A DNA stretch of 64,000 nt from a virus. The position numbers were made by a program, and so were the translations under genes. The DNA is taken from the IMG/VR virus record IMGVR_UViG_3300036760_000945, positions 18,852-82,851 of that record; one strand, given 5' to 3'. Positions 47,860 through 55,613 of the stretch are shown piece after piece; the first letter of the stretch is position 1, and every line of letters starts with the position of its first letter. The notes under the pieces were generated by a model, which saw only the letters and a list, made by a program, of their open reading frames with translations, was not told the origin of the DNA and searched no databases.

Positions 47860-47994
47860 TATAGAATAGGCTATACTATATGTTTCACTAGTTAGATGCT
47901 ATTTGTCTGATATTAATAGATTTAGCCCCCTGGGGTGTAGAGCGAGCCTTCTATGCTAACACCAAAGGTTCCCGAAAGGAGAACGGGTAGCCCT

Positions 47995-48306
47995 ATGACT
48001 ATTAACGAAGAAGAGAACGATAAGAGGAAAAAGGACTTAAGGGACTTCATATTATCCGAGGCCACAAAGGGCAATATTGTGCTTACGACTATTGGGGGTT
48101 TAATGGTAGCAAATCTCAATGAGTTTGTTAAGCAATCAACTGAGGGGCTTCTATATGATCTCAATCGCGATAAGGCTACAGTTATAACATTCCTCTACGA
48201 TTCGAAATGGATAAATGATTTTGCAGTAGCACTTGTCATCGAGAGGTTGAAAACTATCATTGAGGAGTACGAAAATGAGAGCAACAAGAACCCAACGGGA
48301 GTATGA
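47995..48306 (+). CDS. Unknown protein (103 aa)
   Basis: The start is uncertain: ATG at 47995 has AAAGGAG at 13-14 nt, ATG at 47953 has none. Acidic/Lys-rich N-terminus (E-E-E-N-D-K-R-K-K-D), then a mixed fold. Overlaps the next gene. Confidence 0.6.
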   Translation: MTINEEENDKRKKDLRDFILSEATKGNIVLTTIGGLMVANLNEFVKQSTEGLLYDLNRDKATVITFLYDSKWINDFAVALVIERLKTIIEEYENESNKNPTGV

Positions 48307-48511
48307 GGAAGATGACTACGAGATCTCGTCAGTGCAACGTATATATGGCAAGAGTGGTACCTGTTATACCGTTCCCCCTCATGGAAGTATCCTGTATTCC
48401 TCCACTGAGTTAGATTATGTCTTCCTTTCCCATAAGGGACAATTGGTATTAATTATTGAAGAAGAAGAGATTGAAGCATTTGTGTATGATTTAGAGTATA
48501 TTAGAGTCTAA
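48275..48511 (+). CDS. Unknown protein (78 aa)
   Basis: ATG at 48275 with GAGGAG 7 nt upstream, inside the end of the previous gene. Beta-rich with acidic runs (Y-E-E-D-D-Y-E, I-E-E-E-E-I-E). Last gene before the split ssb locus. Confidence 0.6.
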   Translation: MRATRTQREYEEDDYEISSVQRIYGKSGTCYTVPPHGSILYSSTELDYVFLSHKGQLVLIIEEEEIEAFVYDLEYIRV

Positions 48512-48538
48512 TTCAAACTTTCAAAAGGAGAAAACAAA

Positions 48539-48598
48539 ATGTCTATTCATAAGGTAATCGCAGCAGGTTATTTGGGTCGTGATCCTGAAATGCCTTGA
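48539..48598 (+). pseudogene. Truncated 5' remnant of ssb
   Basis: AAAAGGAG and ATG followed by 18 codons matching the start of the intact ssb at 49092 in 16 of 18 residues, then Pro and stop. Only 38 of 54 nt match, and 12 of 18 codons differ. It is best read as the original start of ssb, cut off by insertion of the HNH gene. A 19-residue peptide may still be made. Confidence 0.85.
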
Positions 48599-48623
48599 CC
48601 CCGAAAAGAAAATATGATATATT
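48595..48623 (+). promoter_or_regulatory. Promoter at the HNH insertion junction
   Basis: TTGACC (48595-48600), 17-nt spacer, TATATT (48618-48623) preceded by TGA. It begins exactly at the end of the ssb remnant. The predicted start (about 48630) falls in the HNH ribosome site, which weakens the case. Confidence 0.5.
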
Positions 48624-48640
48624 GAACAAGGAGATAAATT

Positions 48641-49105
48641 ATGAAGTCTTGTTCAGTATGTCATATCCCTAAATCGCTTGAGGAGTTTAATAAACGGAGA
48701 TACTCCTCAGATGGTTATCGTTCTGAGTGTCGGGAGTGTCAGCACAAGGCACACCAGGCTTATTACTATATTGGGGGAGGCAAGAACCTAAAAGAGCAGT
48801 ATTATCTTGTCCATCGAGAGGAATTGCTACCCAGGCTACGACTCCACAGTGGTCCAACTCACTATAATCCCGAGACAGCTCCTGCACATAAAGCTGTTCT
48901 TCAAGCGCTACATCAAGGTACTCTTGTTCGTCCTAGTAACTGTGAAAATTGTAGTATTCCCTGTAAGCCGCAAGCTCACCATCATCATGGGTATGATGAA
49001 GAATATCATCTTGATATTATATGGCTTTGCATACCCTGTCATAGTTTAGCAGACAATTCTGGGTTTGCAAGCAGACTAAAGGAGAATAATAATGAGCATC
49101 CATAA
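48641..49105 (+). CDS. HNH endonuclease inserted at the 5' end of ssb
   Basis: 154 aa, ATG with AAGGAG 7 nt upstream. The N-terminal zinc motif C-S-V-C-H near residues 4-8 and C-R-E-C near 32-35 is typical of phage HNH proteins. The HNH core is C-E-N-C near 105-108, A-H-H-H-H-G-Y and W-L-C-I-P-C-H. Its last codons run through the ribosome site and first four codons of ssb (14-nt overlap). It is probably a homing endonuclease that targets the ssb start. Confidence 0.88.
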   Translation: MKSCSVCHIPKSLEEFNKRRYSSDGYRSECRECQHKAHQAYYYIGGGKNLKEQYYLVHREELLPRLRLHSGPTHYNPETAPAHKAVLQALHQGTLVRPSNCENCSIPCKPQAHHHHGYDEEYHLDIIWLCIPCHSLADNSGFASRLKENNNEHP

Positions 49106-49526
49106 AATTATCGCAGTAGGGTACTTAGGCAGAGATCCAGAGATGAAATACTTGCCCAGCGGTACTGCCGTAGTTAACTTCTCTATCGCAACCGATCGTG
49201 TATGGACTAATACTGAAGGCGAGAAGGTCAAGGTTACTAGTTGGTTCCGTGTCTCGGTCTTCGGAAAGATGGCCGAGAATTGCAATCAGTATCTCAGGAA
49301 GGGCAGCCAAGTCTTTGTCGAAGGACACCTGACTTCTGATCCTACTACTGGTGGCCCCAAGGTGTTCACAAGGCAGGATGGGACTATTGGTTCTTCCTAT
49401 GAACTCTTCGCAGAGACAGTAAACTTCCTGAGCAAGGCTCCTAGTAATGATAGTGCTGAGGGCGCTACTCAAACAACACTGCCCACAGCCACGGCGCCAG
49501 CCGGCGAAGAGGATGTACCATTCTAG
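49092..49526 (+). CDS. ssb: Single-stranded DNA-binding protein
   Basis: 144 aa. Residues 1-110 are an SSB OB-fold: G-Y-L-G-R-D-P-E-M, V-N-F-S-I-A-T-D, W-F-R-V-S-V-F-G-K, V-F-V-E-G-H-L. A Ser/Thr/Ala linker follows, and the C-terminal E-E-D-V-P-F is the acidic tip that recruits replication proteins. The ribosome site AAAGGAG lies inside the HNH gene. The first 18 codons are a differently coded version of the remnant at 48539. Confidence 0.93.
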   Translation: MSIHKIIAVGYLGRDPEMKYLPSGTAVVNFSIATDRVWTNTEGEKVKVTSWFRVSVFGKMAENCNQYLRKGSQVFVEGHLTSDPTTGGPKVFTRQDGTIGSSYELFAETVNFLSKAPSNDSAEGATQTTLPTATAPAGEEDVPF

Positions 49527-50047
49527 GTTATCTCTCTAACCTTGCCCTCGATTACTTCTTGGGGCTGGTCAGCAGTGATTTCGACAGTTGTTACTCTTTC
49601 CCTCTGTGTAATAACCGCTGTGCCCGGACGGAGCGTAGGCCCCGTGAGTTTCTTTAGATACTCTTCAGCTATTCTGCTGGACTCCGGGGTTGGCCCGCCT
49701 TTCTCTCCAAGTTGGAGTGCCAATCTATCCTCAATCTGGGCAAGCCTGAGCTCAAGTGACAGCACATCCCCTTGAGACAGGTTGGCCTCAGCAGCACGGG
49801 CTAATAGCTTATGAAGCAAGCCCCGATGCACCTCTTGAACCTTCTCGTAGTCTTCCCTCAACATTGCGCTTCGTTGCTGCACAAGTGGCGCTGCTATATC
49901 GGGATCTTCGTTCAAGCATTTACTCAATGTCCAGGCACTGATCCCTGCTTTCTTACAAGCATCTGCCTTCGTCATTCCCTCGTCGCCAACAAGGCGCAAT
50001 GCTTCAAGAACCTTCGCTCGCTTCATTTTCTTCAGTTGCTCGTTCAT
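49523..50047 (-). CDS. HTH protein, possible terminase small subunit
   Basis: 174 aa. A homeodomain-like HTH near residues 24-47 (M-T-K-A-D-A-C-K-K-A-G-I-S-A-W-T-L) is followed by a long coiled-coil region and a beta-like C-terminus. This order fits small terminases, which bind pac/cos DNA, and none was found next to terL. A transcriptional regulator is the alternative. It lies opposite to its neighbours, overlapping the ssb end by 4 nt, and its ATG stands only about 2-3 nt from the expected transcription start. Confidence 0.6.
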   Translation of the reverse strand: MNEQLKKMKRAKVLEALRLVGDEGMTKADACKKAGISAWTLSKCLNEDPDIAAPLVQQRSAMLREDYEKVQEVHRGLLHKLLARAAEANLSQGDVLSLELRLAQIEDRLALQLGEKGGPTPESSRIAEEYLKKLTGPTLRPGTAVITQRERVTTVEITADQPQEVIEGKVREIT

Positions 50048-50055
50048 AGTTTATA

Positions 50056-50064
50056 ATTATACCA
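50056..50064 (-). promoter_or_regulatory. Extended -10 promoter TGGTATAAT
   Basis: Minus-strand TATGGTATAAT ending 9 nt before the ATG at 50047; this implies a leaderless or nearly leaderless mRNA. Confidence 0.6.
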
Positions 50065-50093
50065 TAGCACAATATCTTTCTATAGGAGGTAAA

Positions 50094-50411
50094 GTGAAGG
50101 CTACCGAGATACTAGAGTTGTTCGATCAGATTATTATTCGAAAGGTCAACGGGGAATATTATGCTGCCCTTGAGACAGTCAAGCCACCCAATCAACGCCA
50201 TGCTATATTAGCAAGCGGGGAGTCTAGCCCAAGTCCCACGGAGGCATTGAAGAGATTACTTGATCAAGAGATTGTTCGCTGCCCAGAATGCCAAAATCGT
50301 ATGGAGTGGGCCAATCAACAGACAAGGGACGGGATTGAATTTCTACCCAGATGTCCTTCTTGTAAAAGGATCGGTAGTATGGAACTGCAAGCGGAAGGAG
50401 TAACTATATGA
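50094..50411 (+). CDS. Zinc-ribbon protein
   Basis: 105 aa from GTG with AGGAGG 5-6 nt upstream. N-terminal alpha/beta part like a type of small phage RNA/DNA-binding fold, then C-P-E-C-Q and C-P-S-C-K. Overlaps the next gene by 4 nt. Confidence 0.65.
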   Translation: MKATEILELFDQIIIRKVNGEYYAALETVKPPNQRHAILASGESSPSPTEALKRLLDQEIVRCPECQNRMEWANQQTRDGIEFLPRCPSCKRIGSMELQAEGVTI

Positions 50412-50632
50412 GTAGACCAGTGCCAGCAATAGAACCCATTGATGGTATGGGGGTATTCTGTAGGTACTTCAATGTTACTGGAAGGCTTCTCAATGACTGT
50501 GTATCAATCACCGCGAAAACTACAGCGAAGAAGACCAAGCAGCTATTCGCTTCAGATTTCTATATTATCTCGAGCGCAGCACTTCGGGTTGCCGCGGAAA
50601 TTCGCTTACATCAGAGAAAGATAGGAGGCTAG
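50408..50632 (+). CDS. Unknown protein (74 aa)
   Basis: ATGA overlap and GGAAGGAG upstream. Mixed fold with Lys/Thr-rich middle (T-A-K-T-T-A-K-K-T-K). Function not recognised. Confidence 0.55.
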   Translation: MSRPVPAIEPIDGMGVFCRYFNVTGRLLNDCVSITAKTTAKKTKQLFASDFYIISSAALRVAAEIRLHQRKIGG

Positions 50633-50633
50633 C

Positions 50634-51026
50634 ATGGGCACGAGAGGAATACGTCTCTCAAAGAAACATGGTGTTAACCCATCTCTAATAACCTGCTTTT
50701 ACTGTGGTGAGGACAGTGGGGTAGTGCTCTTTGGACACTTGCCCAATGATGCAGAGGCTCCTCATAGGGCCGGCTGTATAGATAGGCAGCCCTGTCCCAA
50801 ATGTGTGGAACGGATGAAGCAGGGGATTATTCTCATCTCGGTACGCGATGGTGAAGAGGGGGATAATCCATATCGTACTGGTGGCTGGGTACTGCTGAAG
50901 GAGGAGGCACTTCTTCGAGTGGGCATTCATCCACAAGAATTGCTAGATGATATTCTAAAGAGGCGAGTGGCTTTTATCCCAGATAATACCTGGGCAATGC
51001 TTGGCCTACCGAAGATAGGAGAGTGA
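50634..51026 (+). CDS. Cys-rich zinc-binding protein
   Basis: 130 aa, ATG with AGGAGG. C-F-Y-C-G near residues 21-25 and C-P-K-C near 52-55 form a zinc site, followed by an alpha/beta domain. Function not recognised. Confidence 0.65.
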   Translation: MGTRGIRLSKKHGVNPSLITCFYCGEDSGVVLFGHLPNDAEAPHRAGCIDRQPCPKCVERMKQGIILISVRDGEEGDNPYRTGGWVLLKEEALLRVGIHPQELLDDILKRRVAFIPDNTWAMLGLPKIGE

Positions 51027-51029
51027 AAT

Positions 51030-51221
51030 ATGCCCGAGACAGTGAGCGTACTCAAGGTTCGAGTGGTAGGATACTATACTGTTCCAGAGGCCGAGACCAC
51101 AGATTGTATATGCTGTCACGATGCTGATTGGGCCGATGTGTTAATCGAGGGTATCTGTGGCAGATGTCTCTTGGAGGCTTACCATGAAAGGGAGAAGCAA
51201 TGCGTCGAGGCAAGCGCGTAA
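51030..51221 (+). CDS. Small Cys-rich protein
   Basis: 63 aa. C-I-C-C-H and C-G-R-C suggest metal binding. AGGAG before the ATG; the end overlaps the next gene by 22 nt. Confidence 0.55.
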   Translation: MPETVSVLKVRVVGYYTVPEAETTDCICCHDADWADVLIEGICGRCLLEAYHEREKQCVEASA

Positions 51222-51361
51222 AAGTCGTAGAATTGCCAAAGGCTGATCCTGTTGAGATCCACTATGTGGTACAGCCAGGTATCCCCGTAGAGATCCCTGT
51301 TATGGAGCCCGTGAAAGTTGAAACTATCAAGAGCCCAGAAAGGAAGTTTGTGCGAAGATGA
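51200..51361 (+). CDS. Small Val/Pro-rich protein
   Basis: 53 aa, ATG with GGGAG 6 nt upstream. Basic at both ends with a Val/Pro/Glu centre; probably extended. ATGA overlap with the next gene. Confidence 0.55.
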   Translation: MRRGKRVKVVELPKADPVEIHYVVQPGIPVEIPVMEPVKVETIKSPERKFVRR

Positions 51362-51561
51362 AAAGGAATCTCACAACACGTAATAAATTTGACGCCAATT
51401 ATGTCCTTAAGGTACTCAAGACAACTTCTCCAGATCTTCTGGATCAAACCCCCGAACTCCGGCGGGTACTGGAAGAGGCATGTCACCTTATACTTATGCT
51501 AAACAATATGCTGGGCGAGATAGGCCTATGGTACAGAGACGCCCCGGAATGGATAGAATGA
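51358..51561 (+). CDS. Small helical protein
   Basis: 67 aa with two predicted helices (Y-V-L-K-V-L-K-T, V-L-E-E-A-C-H-L-I-L-M-L). Coupled by ATGA overlap. Function not recognised. Confidence 0.55.
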   Translation: MKRNLTTRNKFDANYVLKVLKTTSPDLLDQTPELRRVLEEACHLILMLNNMLGEIGLWYRDAPEWIE

Positions 51562-51597
51562 GGACTCTCTTTTATCTAAATAGCTCAAAGGAGAGCA

Positions 51598-52107
51598 GTG
51601 GCAACCTTATTTCTAAAAACGATCGCGTATGACGCAGACCGCAAAGGCTTTTATTCTCCAAGTTGGAGAGATTTCCTGTGGTCCCCGGAAATTGTTGTAG
51701 CCCAATGTGAAAAGTGTGCACCTACTGGAGAGATAGGGCTAAATTGTACTTGCGGTATCTATGGCAGCCCAAATATTGAGACGCTAGAGGAATATCACAA
51801 GTATCCCAATAGTGTTGTTGCAATCATGGCCGCCTATGGGCGCTTTGATATCTGGACGGGACCAGCAGATCTCGCTGCATTCTATGTAATCCGCTGCTGG
51901 GGCGCTAAGATAGTCAGCATCCTGATCACTGATATAGTCACAAAGTATAATGTTTCAGGTCAGCGCGCCATGAGTTTTGTGCGTGCCCTGGAGATGTTCA
52001 ATATCGAGGAGGGGAAGCAATTCTATCTTGCTAAAGAAATGGTACGCCAAAGCTGGCTCAAGACAGTGAATATCGATCCATTTATGCCCTATAAGGAGGA
52101 AGAATGA
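51598..52107 (+). CDS. Unknown protein (169 aa)
   Basis: GTG start with AAAGGAG 5-6 nt upstream. Q-C-E-K-C and C-T-C-G near residues 37-60 may bind metal. The middle and end are helical. It belongs to a run of coupled genes to 53629. Function not recognised. Confidence 0.65.
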   Translation: MATLFLKTIAYDADRKGFYSPSWRDFLWSPEIVVAQCEKCAPTGEIGLNCTCGIYGSPNIETLEEYHKYPNSVVAIMAAYGRFDIWTGPADLAAFYVIRCWGAKIVSILITDIVTKYNVSGQRAMSFVRALEMFNIEEGKQFYLAKEMVRQSWLKTVNIDPFMPYKEEE

Positions 52108-52307
52108 CCAAGGAGATGATTTGGGTAATGCCTGAGGCTATAGCAATGCTCTTTGAGGAGACTCTACAAATGGATTCAGAGTCTTCTTGGTTTGATCCAG
52201 AGTTGCGGACTCAACTAAAGCATGAACTTCAGGTAGGTAAACAATATACCGAAGAGAATTATCGCGAACTTGTCCTAAAGAAGATAGCGAAGGAGACAGG
52301 AGAATAA
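52104..52307 (+). CDS. Small protein of unknown function
   Basis: 67 aa, ATGA overlap with the previous gene and AAGGAGG inside it. Helical. Confidence 0.55.
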   Translation: MTKEMIWVMPEAIAMLFEETLQMDSESSWFDPELRTQLKHELQVGKQYTEENYRELVLKKIAKETGE

Positions 52308-52643
52308 ATGAATACAATTGAGGCACGTAGTGAAATCGAGAGACTTTTAGCTTCTGGCGTTTGTATTGCTATTGCGGGGAATCCAACCCCAGGCATCCCA
52401 ACTATCCAGGCGCTACCCGAGGCAGAACACTGTGGCTTTGGCTACTTTATAGGCAGCACCAAGACGGGGAAGAAATTCTCCTTTGATGGCGGTGGTGCAA
52501 TGCGCTCAGTTTATAAGGGCAAGGAGTGGCTCTTTTGTTGGACTTCAGTAACTGGCAAAGAAGCATATCCCGAGCTAGGCTTATCCCCGGTTGCTCAACA
52601 GCTTGAACTGGATCAACTCTTTGAGGATAACAAAGGAGACTAA
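52308..52643 (+). CDS. Unknown protein (111 aa)
   Basis: ATG directly after the previous stop, with AGGAG. Gly-rich loops (I-A-G-N-P-T-P-G-I-P, S-F-D-G-G-G-A) between strands. Function not recognised. Confidence 0.6.
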   Translation: MNTIEARSEIERLLASGVCIAIAGNPTPGIPTIQALPEAEHCGFGYFIGSTKTGKKFSFDGGGAMRSVYKGKEWLFCWTSVTGKEAYPELGLSPVAQQLELDQLFEDNKGD

Positions 52644-52841
52644 ATGGAAAGGTTTGCTGTTGAGGAGTTTGATAAGAACACCTATCAGATCATTGATCGG
52701 TTCGGCAATTTTGAGCTCTGCCGCTGCAACAATTTTGAGGGTCACGAAAATGCAAAGCACAGGGCTAAAACAATAGCAGCATCGCTAAATTTGCTTGAAC
52801 TTTTAGTTGCCAAGCTAATCGAGGAGATAGAGCTAGAATGA
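52644..52841 (+). CDS. Small protein of unknown function
   Basis: 65 aa, ATG directly after the previous stop, with AAAGGAG. Beta hairpin-like start then a helix; ATGA overlap with the next gene. Confidence 0.6.
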   Translation: MERFAVEEFDKNTYQIIDRFGNFELCRCNNFEGHENAKHRAKTIAASLNLLELLVAKLIEEIELE

Positions 52842-53629
52842 CAAACCAGATCCATATCATAAAACGTGGTTGTGGCTGGCCGGTCGCCGGAAAAATTTAT
52901 ATGAGTGTGCCAGCCACTGAAGAGAAAGGCGGCTTTTATGGCACGCCCATTTGGGACTTCGTTGTCTGCCCTACGGCGCCTCTTGGTACTTTCGAGATAT
53001 CTGCACAAGGCATGACTGATGTAAGCCGGCAGTGTACTAATGCCGAGGGTAAAGAGATCTTCGATATCTGGGACTGGATTGGCGCAAGTAACTATCCTAA
53101 TCCTACCGACTGGCTCTTGGAGGCAGACAAGTTTGGCTTCCATCAGTTGATCGAGCGTACATTCCCCTTCGAGAAGTTGACGCCTGAGTCTATGTATCTC
53201 GCAGTGCATCCGCGAGCCGGCATCAAGGATATTGTACCCTACTATCATAATAGGATACACACAGACTATCCTGATTGCCCCCAGAATCACGAGCTGCATA
53301 TCACACCCACGGAGGAGTGGCTCAATCTAATGCCTGATACTTGCGCTGGTCTGTTCTTCAATGATCTCGTTGAGGGCAATAAGCTCGCCGGTGCCCGGGA
53401 AGTAGAACGGGCAATGCCAAGTTTCAATTACCAAGGCTTTTCAGCACCCATTAAAAGCCTAGAGGATAGTGAAAATCATTATCCCGCGATCTTCTTTAAG
53501 CTGCCAATTGGGCGAATCGGCGATTGGCTAGTTTATGAGGATAGCGCCGAGAAAACACACGAGGATGCACTGAAGGAATTAGAGCGATTAGATAAGAAGC
53601 TGCAAAGGATACAAATTGTCCAGCTATAG
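52838..53629 (+). CDS. Unknown protein (263 aa)
   Basis: GAGGAG upstream, ATGA overlap. The N-terminal part (G-G-F-Y-G-T-P-I-W-D-F-V near residues 31-42) resembles a segment of the 169-aa protein at 51598 (G-F-Y-S-P-S-W-R-D-F-L), which hints at distant relation. Contains H-N-R-I-H near 132-136 and H-E-L-H near 148-151. No known family recognised. Confidence 0.65.
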   Translation: MTNQIHIIKRGCGWPVAGKIYMSVPATEEKGGFYGTPIWDFVVCPTAPLGTFEISAQGMTDVSRQCTNAEGKEIFDIWDWIGASNYPNPTDWLLEADKFGFHQLIERTFPFEKLTPESMYLAVHPRAGIKDIVPYYHNRIHTDYPDCPQNHELHITPTEEWLNLMPDTCAGLFFNDLVEGNKLAGAREVERAMPSFNYQGFSAPIKSLEDSENHYPAIFFKLPIGRIGDWLVYEDSAEKTHEDALKELERLDKKLQRIQIVQL

Positions 53630-53648
53630 TTTCCAACCTGGAGGATAA

Positions 53649-53909
53649 ATGGCACCCAAATTCAGCTTAGGCCAACTTGTAGCAACCCCTGGCGTATTAG
53701 GACTGGGGATAGATCTAACTCCCTATTTAGATCGTCATGTAAGTGGTGACTGGGGGGACTTAGAAGAGGAAGATAAAGCCGAGAACGAACTATCGCTGAA
53801 GGAAGGCTTTCGCTTGCTTTCGGCCTATAATACTATTGCTGGTAAATTTTGGATTATCACAGAGGCCGATCGTTCCTCAACGTGCTGCCTTTTACCTGAA
53901 GAATACTAG
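53649..53909 (+). CDS. Small acidic protein
   Basis: 86 aa, ATG with GGAGG. F-S-L-G-Q-L-V-A-T-P-G-V near the N-terminus and an acidic middle (L-E-E-E-D-K-A-E-N-E). The K-F-x-x-G-Q-x-V-x-T-P-G pattern occurs in small phage proteins of unknown role. Confidence 0.6.
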   Translation: MAPKFSLGQLVATPGVLGLGIDLTPYLDRHVSGDWGDLEEEDKAENELSLKEGFRLLSAYNTIAGKFWIITEADRSSTCCLLPEEY

Positions 53910-53921
53910 AAGGAGGATAAT

Positions 53922-54539
53922 GTGGAACCAATTGAGACCATCGAATATAAAGAGCACACTATTGAAATTCACTATGATCTGGACCCTGAGGATCCCCGTG
54001 AGTGGGAGAATCTGGCTACAATGTTTTGCCTCCATCACCGCTATAATCTGGGCGATAAACACAGCCACGAAACTGTCGAAACCTGGCTCGAAGAGTTAGC
54101 TTGCCCGGGCATAGAGGCAGATGAGCTGGAGGATCTCACAGAGGAACAACTATGGGAGCTTATAGACAAGCACTATATGTGGCTTCCCTTGTATCTCTAT
54201 GATCACAGCGGTATCACCATAAGCACCTCCCACCAATATCCCTATAATGATCGCTGGGATGCTGGGCAGGTAGGGTATATATATGTGAGCAAGGAAAAAG
54301 CATTGAAAGAGTATAACAAAAAGCGCTGGTCAAAGAAATTTGAGGCTGTAATTGTACACGCGCTTGAGACTGAGGTAGAAGTATATGATAATTACCTTTG
54401 CAATGAGGTCTATGGTTATATACTCAAGGACCAAAACGATAAAGAAGTAGACTCCTGCTGGGGCTACTATGGCGATACGGGCAAGAAGCAGATGATTCAA
54501 GAATGTAAAGAGGCGATTGATCGCCGCGAACGCAATTAA
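53922..54539 (+). CDS. Conserved phage protein of unknown function
   Basis: 205 aa from GTG with AAGGAGG 5 nt upstream. E-D-P-R-E-W-E-N-L-A-T-M, R-Y-N-L-G-D, L-P-L-Y-L-Y-D-H-S-G-I-T and W-D-A-G-Q-V-G-Y-I-Y mark a family widespread in phages of several hosts. I know of no assigned function. It is usually found among early genes. Confidence 0.75.
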   Translation: MEPIETIEYKEHTIEIHYDLDPEDPREWENLATMFCLHHRYNLGDKHSHETVETWLEELACPGIEADELEDLTEEQLWELIDKHYMWLPLYLYDHSGITISTSHQYPYNDRWDAGQVGYIYVSKEKALKEYNKKRWSKKFEAVIVHALETEVEVYDNYLCNEVYGYILKDQNDKEVDSCWGYYGDTGKKQMIQECKEAIDRRERN

Positions 54540-54577
54540 GTACATAGTAAAACTCTCAGATTCATAAGGAGGCTGCT

Positions 54578-54931
54578 TTGGGTTACGACACTTATCACCG
54601 ACTGATTGTTCTTGAGGAAGATGGAGTAACTGAAGTCCACGATTTACTACTCAATGATGAGCTTGTCGATGGAGATAGTACAACTATTGGCAATCTCATT
54701 AACGGCAACGTAGACGCTTGTCACTGGTATAATTCCCAAGAAGAAATGACTGTACTCTCTAAGAAGTACCCTCATTACATCTTTGACCTGACTGGGGACG
54801 GTGAGGATCAAGGAGATATTTGGAATGCGTTTTACTGGAATGGTCGTTCCTATAGGTGGAACCTGGAATATCAGATGCCACAGGTGGATGTGGAGCGGCT
54901 GAAGCAAGCTCCACTTGTTTTAGAGGAATAG
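54578..54931 (+). CDS. Conserved phage protein of unknown function
   Basis: 117 aa from TTG at 54578 with AAGGAGG 6 nt upstream. C-H-W-Y-N, L-S-K-K-Y-P and G-D-G-E-D-Q-G-D-I-W-N match small acidic phage proteins with the pattern W-Y, S-K-K-Y-P and G-E-x-E-D-x-W; function unknown. Confidence 0.65.
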   Translation: MGYDTYHRLIVLEEDGVTEVHDLLLNDELVDGDSTTIGNLINGNVDACHWYNSQEEMTVLSKKYPHYIFDLTGDGEDQGDIWNAFYWNGRSYRWNLEYQMPQVDVERLKQAPLVLEE

Positions 54932-54934
54932 CTA

Positions 54935-55108
54935 ATGAAATGCCCTATTTGCGAAGGCAAAGGTGGCTGGGATGAAAATCATGGCGAGGGCACAGTTATC
55001 CATGAGGCTTGCCCTAACTGTGACGACACTGGCAGGGTTGGTCTCTTTAACTGGCTCTGGCTCTGGCTTTTCAATCAGGGCCTGCTAGATTTTCTCTATG
55101 ATAGATAG
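54935..55108 (+). CDS. DnaJ-type zinc-finger protein with hydrophobic tail
   Basis: 57 aa. C-P-I-C-E-G-K-G and C-P-N-C-D-D-T-G-R-V match the CxxCxGxG repeats of DnaJ zinc fingers. The C-terminus W-L-W-L-W-L-F-N is a likely membrane or protein-contact segment. Confidence 0.6.
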   Translation: MKCPICEGKGGWDENHGEGTVIHEACPNCDDTGRVGLFNWLWLWLFNQGLLDFLYDR

Positions 55109-55116
55109 GAGCAAAA

Positions 55117-55269
55117 ATGGAGAAAGTTGACTTAATTGCAAGCGGTTATGAATGGGAATGCCTAGAGTGTAAAGCACTCAACCATGAAATCGAGGCTCTG
55201 GAAGAAGTTATTTGTGCAAACTGTGGAGCTAAATTTGATACTGATTTAGTGGAGCACGCTTACCCATAG
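55117..55269 (+). CDS. Small zinc-ribbon protein
   Basis: 50 aa with C-L-E-C and C-A-N-C-G, the RanBP2/rubredoxin-like spacing. AGGAG 6 nt before the ATG. Confidence 0.6.
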   Translation: MEKVDLIASGYEWECLECKALNHEIEALEEVICANCGAKFDTDLVEHAYP

Positions 55270-55277
55270 GAGGAACT

Positions 55278-55613
55278 ATGTATCAATACCAGCTTGATGA
55301 GATGGCAAATGTAATTGCTAGGAAGATAGCTGTTGTTTATGATGTTTTCGCTGGAGATGAGATAGAGGAGAATGTTCTTGACCTCAAGAAGCATATCCAG
55401 GCTGCGCTTGAGGAATACTGGGCAGGCAAAATAGCGCTTGTTTGGTGCATCGAGGATGTACTTGACAAAGCAGACGAACTAGGGATAGCGCTCTCAAATG
55501 AGGAAGCAGAGAATATCCTCGATGATATTTTTGATCACCACGACTGTGAGATGGGTGTATCTTGGGTCACTCTAGGCTGTGCTATTGAGGACTATCCTAG
55601 AAATGGAGAATAA
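55278..55613 (+). CDS. Acidic helical protein
   Basis: 111 aa, ATG with AGGAGG. Helical, Asp/Glu-rich, with D-D-I-F-D-H-H-D-C-E near residues 83-92. Function not recognised. Confidence 0.6.
   Translation: MYQYQLDEMANVIARKIAVVYDVFAGDEIEENVLDLKKHIQAALEEYWAGKIALVWCIEDVLDKADELGIALSNEEAENILDDIFDHHDCEMGVSWVTLGCAIEDYPRNGE

Noticed and set aside
48539-49105. Group I intron as explanation for the split ssb start
   Set aside because: The downstream ssb is complete from its own ATG, so splicing would duplicate the first 18 codons; the two copies differ at most codons and no intron core was seen.
53836-54099. 87-aa ORF overlapping 53922-54539
   Set aside because: Shadow frame of a conserved phage protein with clear motifs in the chosen frame.
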